Source of the DNA: an uncultured Bacteroidales bacterium
GTDB taxonomy: Bacteria > Bacteroidota > Bacteroidia > Bacteroidales > Paludibacteraceae
Assembly: GCA_902780235.1 (NCBI GenBank)
Contig: CACZEL010000018.1
Coordinates: forward strand, 1 to 42,838
DNA length: 42,838 nt
Reading direction: 5' to 3'
Part shown: positions 31,640 through 38,630 of the stretch, in pieces
Position numbering within the stretch: position 1 is the stretch's first letter
How the letters are laid out: each line of letters begins with the position of its first letter
Notes under the pieces: model-generated
Seen by the model: the letters and a program-made list of their open reading frames with translations, nothing else
Database searches by the model: none
Told to the model about the DNA's origin: nothing
Program-made: the position numbers and the translations under genes

Positions 31640-32329
31640 TTATCTCCTGTCGCCCAGGAAGATCAGTATGTAATATATCAAAGTAGCCAGCGCACTGAGG
31701 GCTGCCACTACGTACGTATATGCTGCGCCGTGAAGGGCATCACTCGCCATCTCGGTTGTCTCCCGATCGGTGATACCGGCTTCTTGCAACCAGTTCACTG
31801 CCCGCTGGCTGGCGTTCACCTCCACCGGCAAGGTAATGAACGAGAAAAGCGTGATCATCGCGTAGAGACATATACCGATCAGCAACATGATTCGACCTGC
31901 GCCGGTACCTAACAGCAACAGACCGCCCAAGATGATCCATGTCACCCATTTGCTACTGAACGACACTACCGGAACCAAAGCCGAACGCATTCCTAACGGA
32001 CCATACTCCGTCGCATGTTGTACCGCGTGTCCACATTCGTGAGCGGCTACTGCAGCTGCTGCTACATTCGCTCCGTTATAGACATCTTCGGACAGGTTCA
32101 CCGTCTTCGTTGCCGGGTTATAATGGTCGGTCAGGTGTCCGCGCACGCAGGTCACCTGTACATCCAGGATACCGTTGTCGCGCAGCATCTTCTCTGCCAC
32201 CTGACGACCGGTCATCCGCAACGGCACTTTCGCGTATTTCTTGATCTTACGCTCCAGCGCTGCAGACACAATCCAACTCACCAGCGCAATGCCGATGAAT
32301 AAGATCCAATATATAGACATTCCTCCCAT
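31640..32329 (-). CDS. YugP-type zinc metallopeptidase, membrane-bound
   Basis: 229 residues. Membrane helix about 4-24, then VAEKMLRDNGILDVQVTCVR and the DHYNPATKTVNLSEDVY strand typical of the neutral zinc metallopeptidase 2 (YugP) family. The zinc site AAVAAHECGHAVQHATEYGP has the HExxH-like HECGH. Three further membrane helices surround LPVEVNASQRAVNWL, with the third zinc-ligand region, and the protein ends in a membrane helix. Substrate unknown; these are probably quality-control proteases of the inner membrane. Start is the first ATG or ATG4 (MSIYWI), just after the Fur gene. It is upstream of tRNA-Arg in the same transcript. Confidence 0.9.
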   Translation of the reverse strand: MGGMSIYWILFIGIALVSWIVSAALERKIKKYAKVPLRMTGRQVAEKMLRDNGILDVQVTCVRGHLTDHYNPATKTVNLSEDVYNGANVAAAAVAAHECGHAVQHATEYGPLGMRSALVPVVSFSSKWVTWIILGGLLLLGTGAGRIMLLIGICLYAMITLFSFITLPVEVNASQRAVNWLQEAGITDRETTEMASDALHGAAYTYVVAALSALATLIYYILIFLGDRR

Positions 32330-32330
32330 T

Positions 32331-32798
32331 TTATTTTCTTTTTACGGCCAACCGTCGACAAATCTTACATTCGCCGTACACGACCAGCGTGTAGTTTTGT
32401 ATATTAAAATTCGAGTACGGTCGCTCCATCACCAGACGCTGCAAGGCTTTGTCATAGATGAACGTCCGCCTTCCGCATTTGCGGCAGATGATCTGCATGT
32501 GCGAGCGGGACACTTCCGTCACCAACTCGTATTCTGTCACCGTCTGACCGATACCTCGGTCGTACGGACGAACAAGCGATGCCTCAATCAATACGTGCAG
32601 TACATTATAGACCGTTCCGGTCGAGATACGTTCCGCCTTACATACTTCCTCCAGTTGGGCGGCGGTGAAAGGTTGCGGCAATCGGCAAATCTGCTCCAAT
32701 ACCATGTTCCTCACCTGCGAACGTCGCATCTCGTGCGCCTGCACGTACGCATTCAACTGCGCCTGCGCGGCCTTATATATATCTTCCGCTTCCTTCAC
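32331..32798 (-). CDS. Fur-family metal- or peroxide-responsive repressor
   Basis: 155 residues, typical length. The winged helix (about 28-95) contains FTAAQLEEVCKAERISTGTVYNVLHVLIEASLV. The dimerisation/metal domain has SRSHMQIICRKCGRRTFI and GECKICRR, giving the two CxxC motifs of a structural zinc site. The DNA-binding helix TVYNVLHVL replaces the usual TVYRTLxxL. No histidine-rich regulatory site is obvious, so whether it senses iron, zinc or peroxide is open. It is 2 nt after the GNAT gene and directly before the YugP gene. Confidence 0.9.
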   Translation of the reverse strand: MKEAEDIYKAAQAQLNAYVQAHEMRRSQVRNMVLEQICRLPQPFTAAQLEEVCKAERISTGTVYNVLHVLIEASLVRPYDRGIGQTVTEYELVTEVSRSHMQIICRKCGRRTFIYDKALQRLVMERPYSNFNIQNYTLVVYGECKICRRLAVKRK

Positions 32799-32800
32799 TC

Positions 32801-33931
32801 CTATATCTGCTTGATATATGCGCGGTGCTGTTTGTGAACCTTATGGTCAAACTGCGTGAAGTTAGCGATATTCTTCGCATTCGTCTCCAATATATTCGTC
32901 GTCTCCAGACGCTTGATGCCGTACTGATTGATATACGGAATCTGGTCTTGGAAGAAGAGCGCATTGATACCCTTGTCCTGATAGTCCGGGCGAACGGCGA
33001 TCAGCAGGAAACTGAACGAATCCATCTGTTTGGCCTTCAGCGCCTTGAGCAAGTGATACCAACCGAACGGCAATAACTGACCGCCACATTTGCGTAACGC
33101 ATCGGATATGTCCGGCATACCTACTGCTACACCCACGATCTCGTTTTTCTCGTTCACCACGATCGTTACGAAATCGAAGTTCAGCAAGGGGAAGTACATA
33201 TCCTTGTAGTAGTTCTTCTGCTTGTCGGTCATGGGCTGGAAGTTATACAACTTCTGATACGCTTCGTCAATCACGTCCATATACTGGATGCCGTACTTAC
33301 GCACCAACTCACGTGTATCCTTCACCTTATCAACCCGTACGTTCGAACGCTCTTTGACAGCCTCTGCCAGACGATTCAAACGTTCAGGACACTCGGTAGG
33401 CGGATAGACTTGTATCTCCACCCAATCGGCCTCTTTCACCAAACCGTACGCATCCAGATGGCGCACGTAGTACGGATAGTTATACAGACTTGCCATCACC
33501 GCCGGATAGTCATATCCGTCCAACAGCAGCCCCTCGTGGTCAAAATCGGTGAAACCGACCGGACCGTTCAAACCGTCCATACCATGCTCCTTGCCCCATG
33601 CGGCCACTACGTCCAGCAGCGCGTGACTCACCTCCATGTCATCAATGAAGTCGAACCAACCGAAACGCACATGCTTGTAGTTCCATTTCTCATTCGCCTT
33701 ATGATTGATGATACCGGCGATTCGGCCAACAGGCTCTTTGCCGCGATAGGCCATCCAAAGCTTAAACTCACAAACCTGCAAGGCCGGGTTTCTCTCCGGA
33801 TCAAAGCAGTTCATCTCGTCAAAGAACAAAGGCGGGCAGTAGTACGGACAATCTGCATATAAGTCATTAGCGAACTGAATAAATTGTCTCAGTTCACGCT
33901 TCGTCTGTATGGGTCTTATCTCTACTGCCAT
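32801..33931 (-). CDS. GNAT-fold protein, putative N-acyltransferase
   Basis: 376 residues from the ATG at 33931 (MAVEIRPIQTKRELRQFIQF). The frame extends to 33997 but crosses the promoter. It resembles a Bacteroidetes family of double-GNAT proteins: CEFKLWMAYRGKEPVGRIAG with LNGPVGFTDFDHEGLLLDG in the first half, and FVTIVVNEKNEIVGVAVGMP with VRPDYQDKGINALFF (acetyl-CoA loop-like) in the second. Substrate unknown; metabolic rather than ribosomal acetylation seems likely. First gene of the GNAT-fur-yugP-tRNA-Arg transcript. Confidence 0.8.
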   Translation of the reverse strand: MAVEIRPIQTKRELRQFIQFANDLYADCPYYCPPLFFDEMNCFDPERNPALQVCEFKLWMAYRGKEPVGRIAGIINHKANEKWNYKHVRFGWFDFIDDMEVSHALLDVVAAWGKEHGMDGLNGPVGFTDFDHEGLLLDGYDYPAVMASLYNYPYYVRHLDAYGLVKEADWVEIQVYPPTECPERLNRLAEAVKERSNVRVDKVKDTRELVRKYGIQYMDVIDEAYQKLYNFQPMTDKQKNYYKDMYFPLLNFDFVTIVVNEKNEIVGVAVGMPDISDALRKCGGQLLPFGWYHLLKALKAKQMDSFSFLLIAVRPDYQDKGINALFFQDQIPYINQYGIKRLETTNILETNAKNIANFTQFDHKVHKQHRAYIKQI

Positions 33932-33966
33932 GCTGCTTATAGAACTCTTTTTGTTCAAATCGGCTG

Positions 33967-33998
33967 CAAAATTACATAAAAAATCTGATATATACAAA
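33967..33998 (-). promoter_or_regulatory. Promoter of the GNAT-fur-yugP-tRNA-Arg operon
   Basis: On the minus strand TTTG (33995-33998), 20 nt, then TAATTTTG (33967-33974) and GCAGCCGATTTGAA. Confidence 0.82.
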
Positions 33999-34034
33999 GA
34001 AAAACGCTTTTTTTTGAAAAAAAATGCAAAAAAA

Positions 34035-34066
34035 TTTGCTCATGTCAAAAAAAAGCAGTACTTTTG
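34035..34066 (+). promoter_or_regulatory. Promoter of tRNA-Lys
   Basis: TTTG (34035-34038), a 20-nt spacer with A8-GCAG, then TACTTTTG (34059-34066) followed by GCACCCGCTTTTGA. Confidence 0.87.
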
Positions 34067-34099
34067 CACCCGCTTTTGAAAAAAGGCATACTACAGATT

Positions 34100-34172
34100 G
34101 TCTCCCTAGCTCAGTTGGTAGAGCAACTGACTCTTAATCAGTGGGTCGAGAGTTCGAGCCTCTCGGGGGACA
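34100..34172 (+). tRNA. tRNA-Lys (anticodon CUU)
   Basis: GTCTCCC/GGGGGAC acceptor, D-arm GCTC/GAGC with GG, anticodon loop CTCTTAA on ACTGA/TCAGT, T-arm GAGAG/CTCTC with TTCGAGC. CCA not encoded. Confidence 0.95.
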
Positions 34173-34174
34173 CA

Positions 34175-34207
34175 AAAGGACACCAAACGGTGCCCTTTAT
34201 TTTTTTG
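34175..34207. terminator. Terminator between tRNA-Lys and the MurU-like gene
   Basis: AAAGGACACC (34175-34184) and GGTGCCCTTT (34189-34198) form a 10-bp stem with one mismatch, followed on the plus strand by ATTTTTTT. The mismatch is a G-U wobble in minus-strand RNA. Confidence 0.78.
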
Positions 34208-34209
34208 TC

Positions 34210-34941
34210 TTATATGCTTTTTGCGAACCTTTCCGCCTCTTCTATCTGGTCGATTTTGCCGACATCCATCATTCGATAGTCCTTCGGCACATACGCCTTC
34301 AACTCGACCTCTCCCATGACCTTCAGATAGAAATCGATCATCGAGAATTTGCTTTCCTGCATCTCCTTAAGACGTGCCAACACCTCCGGACTCAGGATCT
34401 GCATGCCACTGAAAGCCAGATGACGACCGTCGGTACCTTTTAGTTCGCCGGTAGCCATATTGGTCCATCCGCAGAGCGTATGATGCTCATCAAAACAGAG
34501 ATAGCGTTGGGTCTGACGGTCGGAGACCACGAGTTGGCTGATCCCGCTTTCCTCATATCGCGCAATGAGCGACGGGATATCGATATTAGAAAGGATATCC
34601 ACGTTGCAAGCGAGAATGGGCTCATTCACCCTCTCCCCTTGTGGGGAGAGCCGGAGAGGGGTTATCTTTCTCAATCCTCCGCCGGTATCAAGAAGCAAGT
34701 TCCGCTCGTCAGAGATCATAATATTGCATCCCCAACCGCTATTTTGGCGAATCGTATCGATGATCATATCGGGAAAATGATGCACATTGACGATGATATC
34801 GGTGATACCGGCGCCACGCAGTTTTTCCACCTGCCATTGAAGCAGCGGTTTGCCGGCTAACGGCACCAAGGCCTTCGGCATCGTATCGGTGAGCGGTTTG
34901 AGACGCGTACCCAAACCCGCTGCAAAGATCATTCCAACCAT
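34210..34941 (-). CDS. MurU/MobA-like sugar-1-phosphate nucleotidyltransferase
   Basis: 243 residues. N-terminal GMIFAAGLGTRLKPLTDTMP is the nucleotide-binding signature, PKALVPLAGKPLLQW the next block, and ACNVDILSNID the metal-binding aspartate region. The combination with an AmgK-like kinase directly upstream points to MurU, which makes UDP-MurNAc from MurNAc-1-phosphate in peptidoglycan recycling. Between GGGLRK and EPILACNVDIL lies ITPLRLSPQGERVN, encoded by a GC-rich palindromic element and absent from the usual family pattern. The start (ATG1 or ATG4) overlaps the RapZ-C gene by 13 nt. Confidence 0.85.
   Translation of the reverse strand: MVGMIFAAGLGTRLKPLTDTMPKALVPLAGKPLLQWQVEKLRGAGITDIIVNVHHFPDMIIDTIRQNSGWGCNIMISDERNLLLDTGGGLRKITPLRLSPQGERVNEPILACNVDILSNIDIPSLIARYEESGISQLVVSDRQTQRYLCFDEHHTLCGWTNMATGELKGTDGRHLAFSGMQILSPEVLARLKEMQESKFSMIDFYLKVMGEVELKAYVPKDYRMMDVGKIDQIEEAERFAKSI
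34628..34665. repeat. In-frame GC-rich palindromic element in the MurU-like gene
   Basis: CTCTCCCC and GGGGAGAG (34631-34638 and 34642-34649) form a near-perfect dyad, followed by GGAGAGGGGTTAT. It matches the rlmI element and is translated as ITPLRLSPQGERV. Confidence 0.78.
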
Positions 34942-35333
34942 CGGTCAATGTCCCTTTCTCTATGAATCAGATGAATCTTCACATCATATTTCTCTTTCAG
35001 ATGCTTCGCCAAATGCTCCGCACAATAAACCGATCGATGTTGACCGCCGGTACATCCGAAAGCCACCTGCATATGACTAAAATCGCGTTCGATAAAACGC
35101 TCTACATGATGATCAACCAGTTTGTCCACACTCTCTAAGAACGTCAAGATCTCGCCGTCTTTCTCCAAGAAATCAATCACCGGCTGATCCAAACCCGTCA
35201 GACTCTTATACTCGTCGTACTTCCCGGGGTTGTGTGTCGAACGACAATCGAAGACATACCCGCCTCCGTTGCCGGACTCATCCACAGGCAGCCCGCGCTT
35301 AAAGGAGAAAGAGTAAATCGTTACTGATAGCAT
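34929..35333 (-). CDS. Stand-alone RapZ C-terminal-like domain protein
   Basis: 134 residues. SFSFKRGLPVDESGNGGGYV, then DCRSTHNPGKYDEYKSLTGL, HHVERFIERDFSHMQVAFGC and TGGQHRSVYCAEHLAKHL match the C-terminal half of RapZ (YvcJ). In E. coli that half binds glucosamine-6-phosphate and the GlmZ sRNA. The N-terminal P-loop kinase half is absent. Here it lies between a putative amino-sugar kinase and a nucleotidyltransferase and overlaps both genes (35 nt with the kinase, 13 nt with the nucleotidyltransferase), so a role in sensing or channelling amino sugars for the cell wall is likely. In some Bacteroidetes I believe kinase and RapZ-C are fused in one protein; here they are separate frames. Confidence 0.85.
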   Translation of the reverse strand: MLSVTIYSFSFKRGLPVDESGNGGGYVFDCRSTHNPGKYDEYKSLTGLDQPVIDFLEKDGEILTFLESVDKLVDHHVERFIERDFSHMQVAFGCTGGQHRSVYCAEHLAKHLKEKYDVKIHLIHRERDIDRWLE

Positions 35334-36210
35334 ACAAATAAGGATATTGGTTTTTCAACTCTTCGTTCGTCTCAAACAATTCTTTCAGGTTCTTGATCGC
35401 TAACGGGATCGACTCTAAAAAATGCGGCTTGCGCTCAAAATAACCCCGATAGCCATATGCGCCAAGTACCTGCAGCGTCCGGAACAACACAAAATGCGGG
35501 AGTGCCTTCTTCCATTCGACAATCGATAATCGATCATCGATAATCGCTAATTCTTCCAAATACGCCTCAATCATCTTCTCCCTTACCTCCGGCGCGAAGT
35601 TTGCCTTCGCTTGCCACAACAGCGACGCTACATCATATTGCGTCGGACCGCGACGACCTCCCTGAAAATCGATAAAGTACGGCTTTCCGTCCTTAATCAT
35701 GATATTTCGACTCTGACAATCCCGGTACAAGAACGTATCCGCCGGCTGCGCCAAAATAACCCGGACCATCGTATCGAAATCATCTTCCAACTTAGGCTCC
35801 GAGAACTCAATCTTCGTGCCCTTCAAGAAGCAGTACTTGAAATAGTTGAGGTCCCAACGGATTGATCGCTCGTCCATCGACGGTACAGGAAAACATACCG
35901 ACCAATCGAAATCGCGCGCGCCCGTGACCTGTATATGCGCGAGGGCGCGTATCGCGCGTTCTAATAAGGAAAGGTCATCCAGATGATCGAACAGCAAGGT
36001 ATCGCCCAAATCCTCTTGGGTATAACTCATCTCATCCTCGCTCACCCAATACAGCTCAGGCACCGGCAGACCAAGCGCGTGAAAATGCCGCGCCATATAG
36101 ATGAACGCCCGGTTCTCATCGAGGTTCGTTCCCTGCACGCGAATGACCGATCGCCCGGTCTCATCCTTCTCCCGCGTATATACCCTATTCGATCCCTGCT
36201 GTTGAATCAT
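35299..36210 (-). CDS. AmgK-like sugar kinase (aminoglycoside phosphotransferase fold)
   Basis: 303 residues from the ATG at 36210; a GTG three codons earlier is possible. The catalytic loop FLYRDCQSRNIMIKDGKPYF and metal loop FIDFQGGRRGPTQYDVASLL are typical of the AmgK branch, which phosphorylates MurNAc or GlcNAc at C1 for MurU. Its gene order with RapZ-C and MurU-like genes supports a cell-wall sugar salvage role. AIIDDRLSIVEW (about residues 225-236) is encoded by a CGATTAT heptamer array. The ribosome-binding site (GAAAGG just before ATG) comes from another heptamer array. Confidence 0.85.
   Translation of the reverse strand: MIQQQGSNRVYTREKDETGRSVIRVQGTNLDENRAFIYMARHFHALGLPVPELYWVSEDEMSYTQEDLGDTLLFDHLDDLSLLERAIRALAHIQVTGARDFDWSVCFPVPSMDERSIRWDLNYFKYCFLKGTKIEFSEPKLEDDFDTMVRVILAQPADTFLYRDCQSRNIMIKDGKPYFIDFQGGRRGPTQYDVASLLWQAKANFAPEVREKMIEAYLEELAIIDDRLSIVEWKKALPHFVLFRTLQVLGAYGYRGYFERKPHFLESIPLAIKNLKELFETNEELKNQYPYLYAISNDLLFLL
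35519..35552. repeat. In-frame heptamer array in the AmgK-like gene (ATTATCG words)
   Basis: On the coding strand ATTAGCG, ATTATCG, ATGATCG, ATTATCG and ATTG at a 7-nt period, translated as LAIIDDRLSIV. Confidence 0.82.
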
Positions 36211-36211
36211 T

Positions 36212-36244
36212 CCTTTCACCTTTCACTTTTCACCTTTCAACACC
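36212..36244. repeat. Heptamer array (AAAGGTG words) at the AmgK-like ribosome-binding site
   Basis: On the minus strand AAAGGTG, AAAAGTG, AAAGGTG and AAAGG at a 7-nt period end 1 nt before the ATG, filling the gap behind the lipid-kinase gene. Confidence 0.85.
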
Positions 36245-37160
36245 TGAACTGCAGCGCATTGTGAATACACGTCACCTTACAAGGTGCAATGAAATTCTCC
36301 AGAATACCATCTGCCTCGATCATCACATGTTTCTTGTACCCGATCTCGATCTCCTTACCGATCAGCGGATAGACGAACGGCAGTTCGGTCAACTTTCCGT
36401 TGAACAAGTTCGGCAGCGCTTTACAAACCTGCTTGAAGGTCGGCTTACAGATGAACATTCCGTGGAAGACGCCATCCGAAGGATCGGCATCGGGGTTCTG
36501 CTTGATTCCGCCGCCCGAGAATGGTCCGTTACCTATATTCATCGTGAACAGCAGATCATTCACCGCCTCTTTGCCGTCCACGGTCAGGATCATATGTTGC
36601 GCCTTATGCTGCATGATCGCGCCGATCAGGCCGAACACATAGTTCACATGGTGCGAGCCGATATAGTACTTGAGCGTCTCCGCTTTCTGGCAGCAGAGAG
36701 GATCGACGCCAAAACCGACGGAATTGATGAAATAGCGGTGATGCTCGATGCCGTTCCGCCAATAGGTGACGCAACCGATATCGATCGGATGACCTTCGCC
36801 CTCAAAGAATCGCCGCAGACTCTCTTTGAACCGCTTGTCCAGATTCCAATAGCGTCCCCAATCGTTACCCGTTCCGCGCGGCATCAAGCCCACTTGTATC
36901 TTCGCCCGTTGCTCTGCCGTCAGGTCGGCACGCATGATGCCGTTGATCGCTTCGGACAGCGTTCCATCGCCGCCGAGAATCAGGATCTCGTCGTATCCTT
37001 TCTCCACCAACTCACGCGCCAACTCGATCGCATGACCCGCAAATTTGGTCACACGATACGCAAAAGGCATATGCCGTTTGCGCAGCAATTTCCATAAATA
37101 GATACGCTGCGCGCGAAAAGCTTTCTTACCCGATTTGGGATTGATAATTATTCCTAACAT
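36237..37160 (-). CDS. Diacylglycerol/lipid kinase family protein (YegS/DgkB type)
   Basis: 307 residues from the ATG at 37160 (MLGIIINPKSGKKAF). The open frame to 37214 crosses the promoter and is rejected. ILILGGDGTLSEAINGIM is the catalytic GGDGT motif, GLMPRGTGNDWGRYWNL the second nucleotide loop, and INSVGFGVDPLCCQKAETLK with GGGIKQNPDADPSDGVFHGM belong to the C-terminal domain. These kinases phosphorylate diacylglycerol or related lipids at the membrane. Promoter boxes lie immediately upstream, inside the terminator of the ribosomal-protein operon. It is followed by the AmgK cluster, probably in one transcript. Confidence 0.92.
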   Translation of the reverse strand: MLGIIINPKSGKKAFRAQRIYLWKLLRKRHMPFAYRVTKFAGHAIELARELVEKGYDEILILGGDGTLSEAINGIMRADLTAEQRAKIQVGLMPRGTGNDWGRYWNLDKRFKESLRRFFEGEGHPIDIGCVTYWRNGIEHHRYFINSVGFGVDPLCCQKAETLKYYIGSHHVNYVFGLIGAIMQHKAQHMILTVDGKEAVNDLLFTMNIGNGPFSGGGIKQNPDADPSDGVFHGMFICKPTFKQVCKALPNLFNGKLTELPFVYPLIGKEIEIGYKKHVMIEADGILENFIAPCKVTCIHNALQFRC

Positions 37161-37183
37161 GGTATCATTTACAAAATCGAGTG

Positions 37184-37215
37184 CAAAGGTACAAAAAAAA
37201 ATGCGTACTACCAAA
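37184..37215 (-). promoter_or_regulatory. Promoter of the lipid-kinase/AmgK operon, embedded in a terminator
   Basis: On the minus strand TTTG (37212-37215) lies in the hairpin loop. The 3' arm and T9 run form the 20-nt spacer, then TACCTTTG (37184-37191). Confidence 0.83.
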
Positions 37216-37229
37216 TTTTAGTACGCATT
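37192..37229 (-). terminator. Terminator of the rpmB-rpmG-DUF4295 operon
   Basis: AATGCGTACTA (37200-37210) and TAGTACGCATT (37219-37229) form a perfect 11-bp stem; a 9-nt T-run follows on the minus strand. It is 13 nt past the DUF4295 stop. Confidence 0.88.
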
Positions 37230-37241
37230 TTCTTGTTTTTT

Positions 37242-37394
37242 TTACTTAAAGAACTCTTGAACCTTCTCGTTCAGAACAATTTCTTCCTGGAAGATGTAAG
37301 CCCCGGTCTTAGGCGACTTAACCATCTTGATGCACTTAGTGTGTGCGCGTCCGGAGTTACCGGTTTGCAGTGTTGCGACCGCTTTCTTTGCCAT
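37242..37394 (-). CDS. DUF4295 small basic protein of the L28/L33 operon
   Basis: 50 residues, MAKKAVATLQTGNSGRAHTK to the end VLNEKVQEFFK. It matches the short Bacteroidetes DUF4295 proteins encoded after rpmB and rpmG. Lysine-rich, with KMVKSPKTGAYIFQEEIV in the middle; probably a ribosome-associated protein, function not known to me. The ATG at 37392-37394 is 29 nt after the rpmG stop. The operon terminator follows. Confidence 0.92.
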   Translation of the reverse strand: MAKKAVATLQTGNSGRAHTKCIKMVKSPKTGAYIFQEEIVLNEKVQEFFK

Positions 37395-37423
37395 AGTTCT
37401 AAGCCTTTCTAATTAGGGGTTAA

Positions 37424-37612
37424 TTACTTAATCTCTTTGTGCAGCGTGTAGCGCTTCAAATAGGGATTGTACTTCATGAGCTCCAAACGATCCGGAGTGT
37501 TCTTGCGGTTCTTGGTGGTAATGTAACGAGACATTCCCGGAACTCCGCTGGCTTTCTGCTCAGTGCACTCAAGGATTACTTGGACACGCGCTTCTTTTTG
37601 TTTCTTTGCCAT
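37424..37612 (-). CDS. rpmG: 50S ribosomal protein bL33
   Basis: 62 residues: [20 protein letters not shown], then [20 protein letters not shown] and [20 protein letters not shown]. This is the full bL33 pattern of Bacteroidetes. Only one cysteine remains of the zinc-binding set, so it is the zinc-free C-minus form. It lies 16 nt after rpmB and 29 nt before DUF4295. Confidence 0.97.
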   Translation of the reverse strand: MAKKQKEARVQVILECTEQKASGVPGMSRYITTKNRKNTPDRLELMKYNPYLKRYTLHKEIK

Positions 37613-37628
37613 TGTTCAACTCCTTTCG

Positions 37629-37873
37629 TTAATAGAGATAGCCCTTCTCCGCAGCTTGTTTCAGCGCGTTGTCGAGGCCGATCTTGTTAATAGTTCTCAG
37701 ACCTGCTGCACTCACGTTCAGCTCGATAGCTCGATCCATACATCGCGTTCTACCCAGTAGAACTTGCGGCGGAATAGGTTCACATCAAACGTGCGTTTGG
37801 TGTGACGCTTCGAGTGCGAAACGTTGCATCCGCCCATGGCTTTCTTGCCTGTAATTTGACAAATTTTTGACAT
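37629..37873 (-). pseudogene. rpmB: 50S ribosomal protein bL28, frameshifted by an 8-bp tandem duplication
   Basis: The gene starts [20 protein letters not shown] and continues through the bL28 pattern [20 protein letters not shown] to WIEL, where AGCTCGAT is directly duplicated (37720-37735 on the plus strand). The duplication shifts the frame to a TGA at 37718-37720. Removing one copy restores [20 protein letters not shown] and QAAEKGYLY with stop at 37629, a normal 78-residue bL28. The promoter and downstream genes look intact. Since bL28 is nearly indispensable, this is either an assembly or sequencing error or a very recent slippage event in some cells. Confidence 0.9.
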
Positions 37874-37939
37874 TGTAGTATATATTTATATTTTTCTTCA
37901 AATTCGGGGATTCTTCGCACAATTACACGAAAAATCGCG

Positions 37940-37971
37940 CAAAGGTACTGCTTTTTTTTGAGATGACCAAA
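37940..37971 (-). promoter_or_regulatory. Promoter of rpmB-rpmG-DUF4295
   Basis: On the minus strand TTTG (37968-37971), a 20-nt spacer with A8-GCAG, then TACCTTTG (37940-37947). Confidence 0.85.
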
Positions 37972-38142
37972 TTTTTTTGCAAAAAAATGCGATTTTTCTT
38001 CTTTTTGCTCCCAATTCCCCCTATCTTCAAAGACTTGTTTGTCCTCTTCAGCCAACAATGATTGTACTCGCAGAGTTGTGGATATTGATGATAAAAAGTA
38101 CTAAAAGTAAAAGTGTTTATCTATGTTTATTTTCTTAGACAA
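37972..38142. other. Non-coding gap upstream of rpmB
   Basis: No gene is supported. A minus-strand frame stays open here but has no family similarity and crosses the rpmB promoter. One DnaA-box-like 9-mer (ATATCCACA, minus strand, near 38085) is present; a single copy is not meaningful. Confidence 0.4.
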
Positions 38143-38177
38143 CAAAAAACCACCGCGGCTCTCACGAGTGGCGGTGG
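38143..38177 (-). terminator. Terminator after the C-terminally anchored protein gene
   Basis: CCACCGC (38150-38156) pairs with GCGGTGG (38171-38177); the minus-strand transcript continues into a T6 run. It ends the operon from 42492. Confidence 0.78.
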
Positions 38178-38203
38178 CGGATATAAAAATATTATGAAAA
38201 TAA

Positions 38204-38233
38204 CCACTCCTCTCAGGAGGGTTTGGGTCAAAT
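38204..38233. repeat. Intergenic GC-rich element related to the in-frame elements
   Basis: CTCCTCTCAGGAGGG is an imperfect dyad followed by TTTGGGTCAAATT. It resembles in layout the elements in rlmI and the MurU-like gene, but is untranslated and lies next to a heptamer-type array. Confidence 0.45.
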
Positions 38234-38237
38234 TCCC

Positions 38238-38270
38238 TTTTAACGATTTAACCGTTTAACGGCTTAACGC
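38238..38270. repeat. Octamer array (CGGTTAAA words) over a stop codon
   Basis: On the minus strand GCGTTAAG, CCGTTAAA, CGGTTAAA and TCGTTAAA follow at an 8-nt period. The second word contains the TAA stop of the gene at 38256. Confidence 0.8.
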
Positions 38271-38621
38271 GGAGCGTTTTCTACGAAGCGCAATGACTCC
38301 GCAGAAAACAGCTGCGCATAATATCAACGGCAACACAGCATCACCGATAGGAGATTCTGTAGAACCCGTTGATACATCACCCGGGTTACGACCGGACTCG
38401 CCCATTCGTCTCGGACCACTTGATGCTTTCGCAGGTGAATAGGATTCCGTGGTAGTAGCCATCTCGGTCGCTGCCGTAGCTCCTACGGCATTGATCTGCG
38501 GCGCATAACTGCTACCGGTACCTTGCATGGTAGAAGTCGACTTCCACTCTTGCTGTTGCGCCATGGTCGGCAGCGCTATCAGCGCCACCGCCATGAGTAT
38601 CATTACAATTCTTGCTTTCAT
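38256..38621 (-). CDS. Small secreted protein with C-terminal membrane anchor and basic end
   Basis: 121 residues from the ATG at 38621 (MKARIVMILMAVALIALPTM). Signal peptide 1-22, then a low-complexity Ser/Thr/Ala/Gly region (about 25-90) with no fold. The C-terminus is SPIGDAVLPLILCAAVFCGV and IALRRKRSALSR: a short motif, one hydrophobic helix and a basic cluster. That three-part layout resembles sortase/exosortase substrates, though I do not know an enzyme for this exact PIGD motif. Encoded directly after the 1278-residue secreted protein and probably co-transcribed. A heptamer array supplies its ribosome-binding site and another covers its stop. Confidence 0.75.
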   Translation of the reverse strand: MKARIVMILMAVALIALPTMAQQQEWKSTSTMQGTGSSYAPQINAVGATAATEMATTTESYSPAKASSGPRRMGESGRNPGDVSTGSTESPIGDAVLPLILCAAVFCGVIALRRKRSALSR

Positions 38622-38630
38622 ATCTGATTT

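Noticed and set aside
37780-38058. 92-codon minus-strand open frame overlapping the rpmB start
   Set aside because: It reads through the rpmB promoter and out of frame with bL28, with no family similarity.
38080-38095. DnaA-box-like 9-mer near rpmB as a replication origin
   Set aside because: There is only one imperfect copy, with no dnaA nearby and no AT-rich unwinding element or box cluster.
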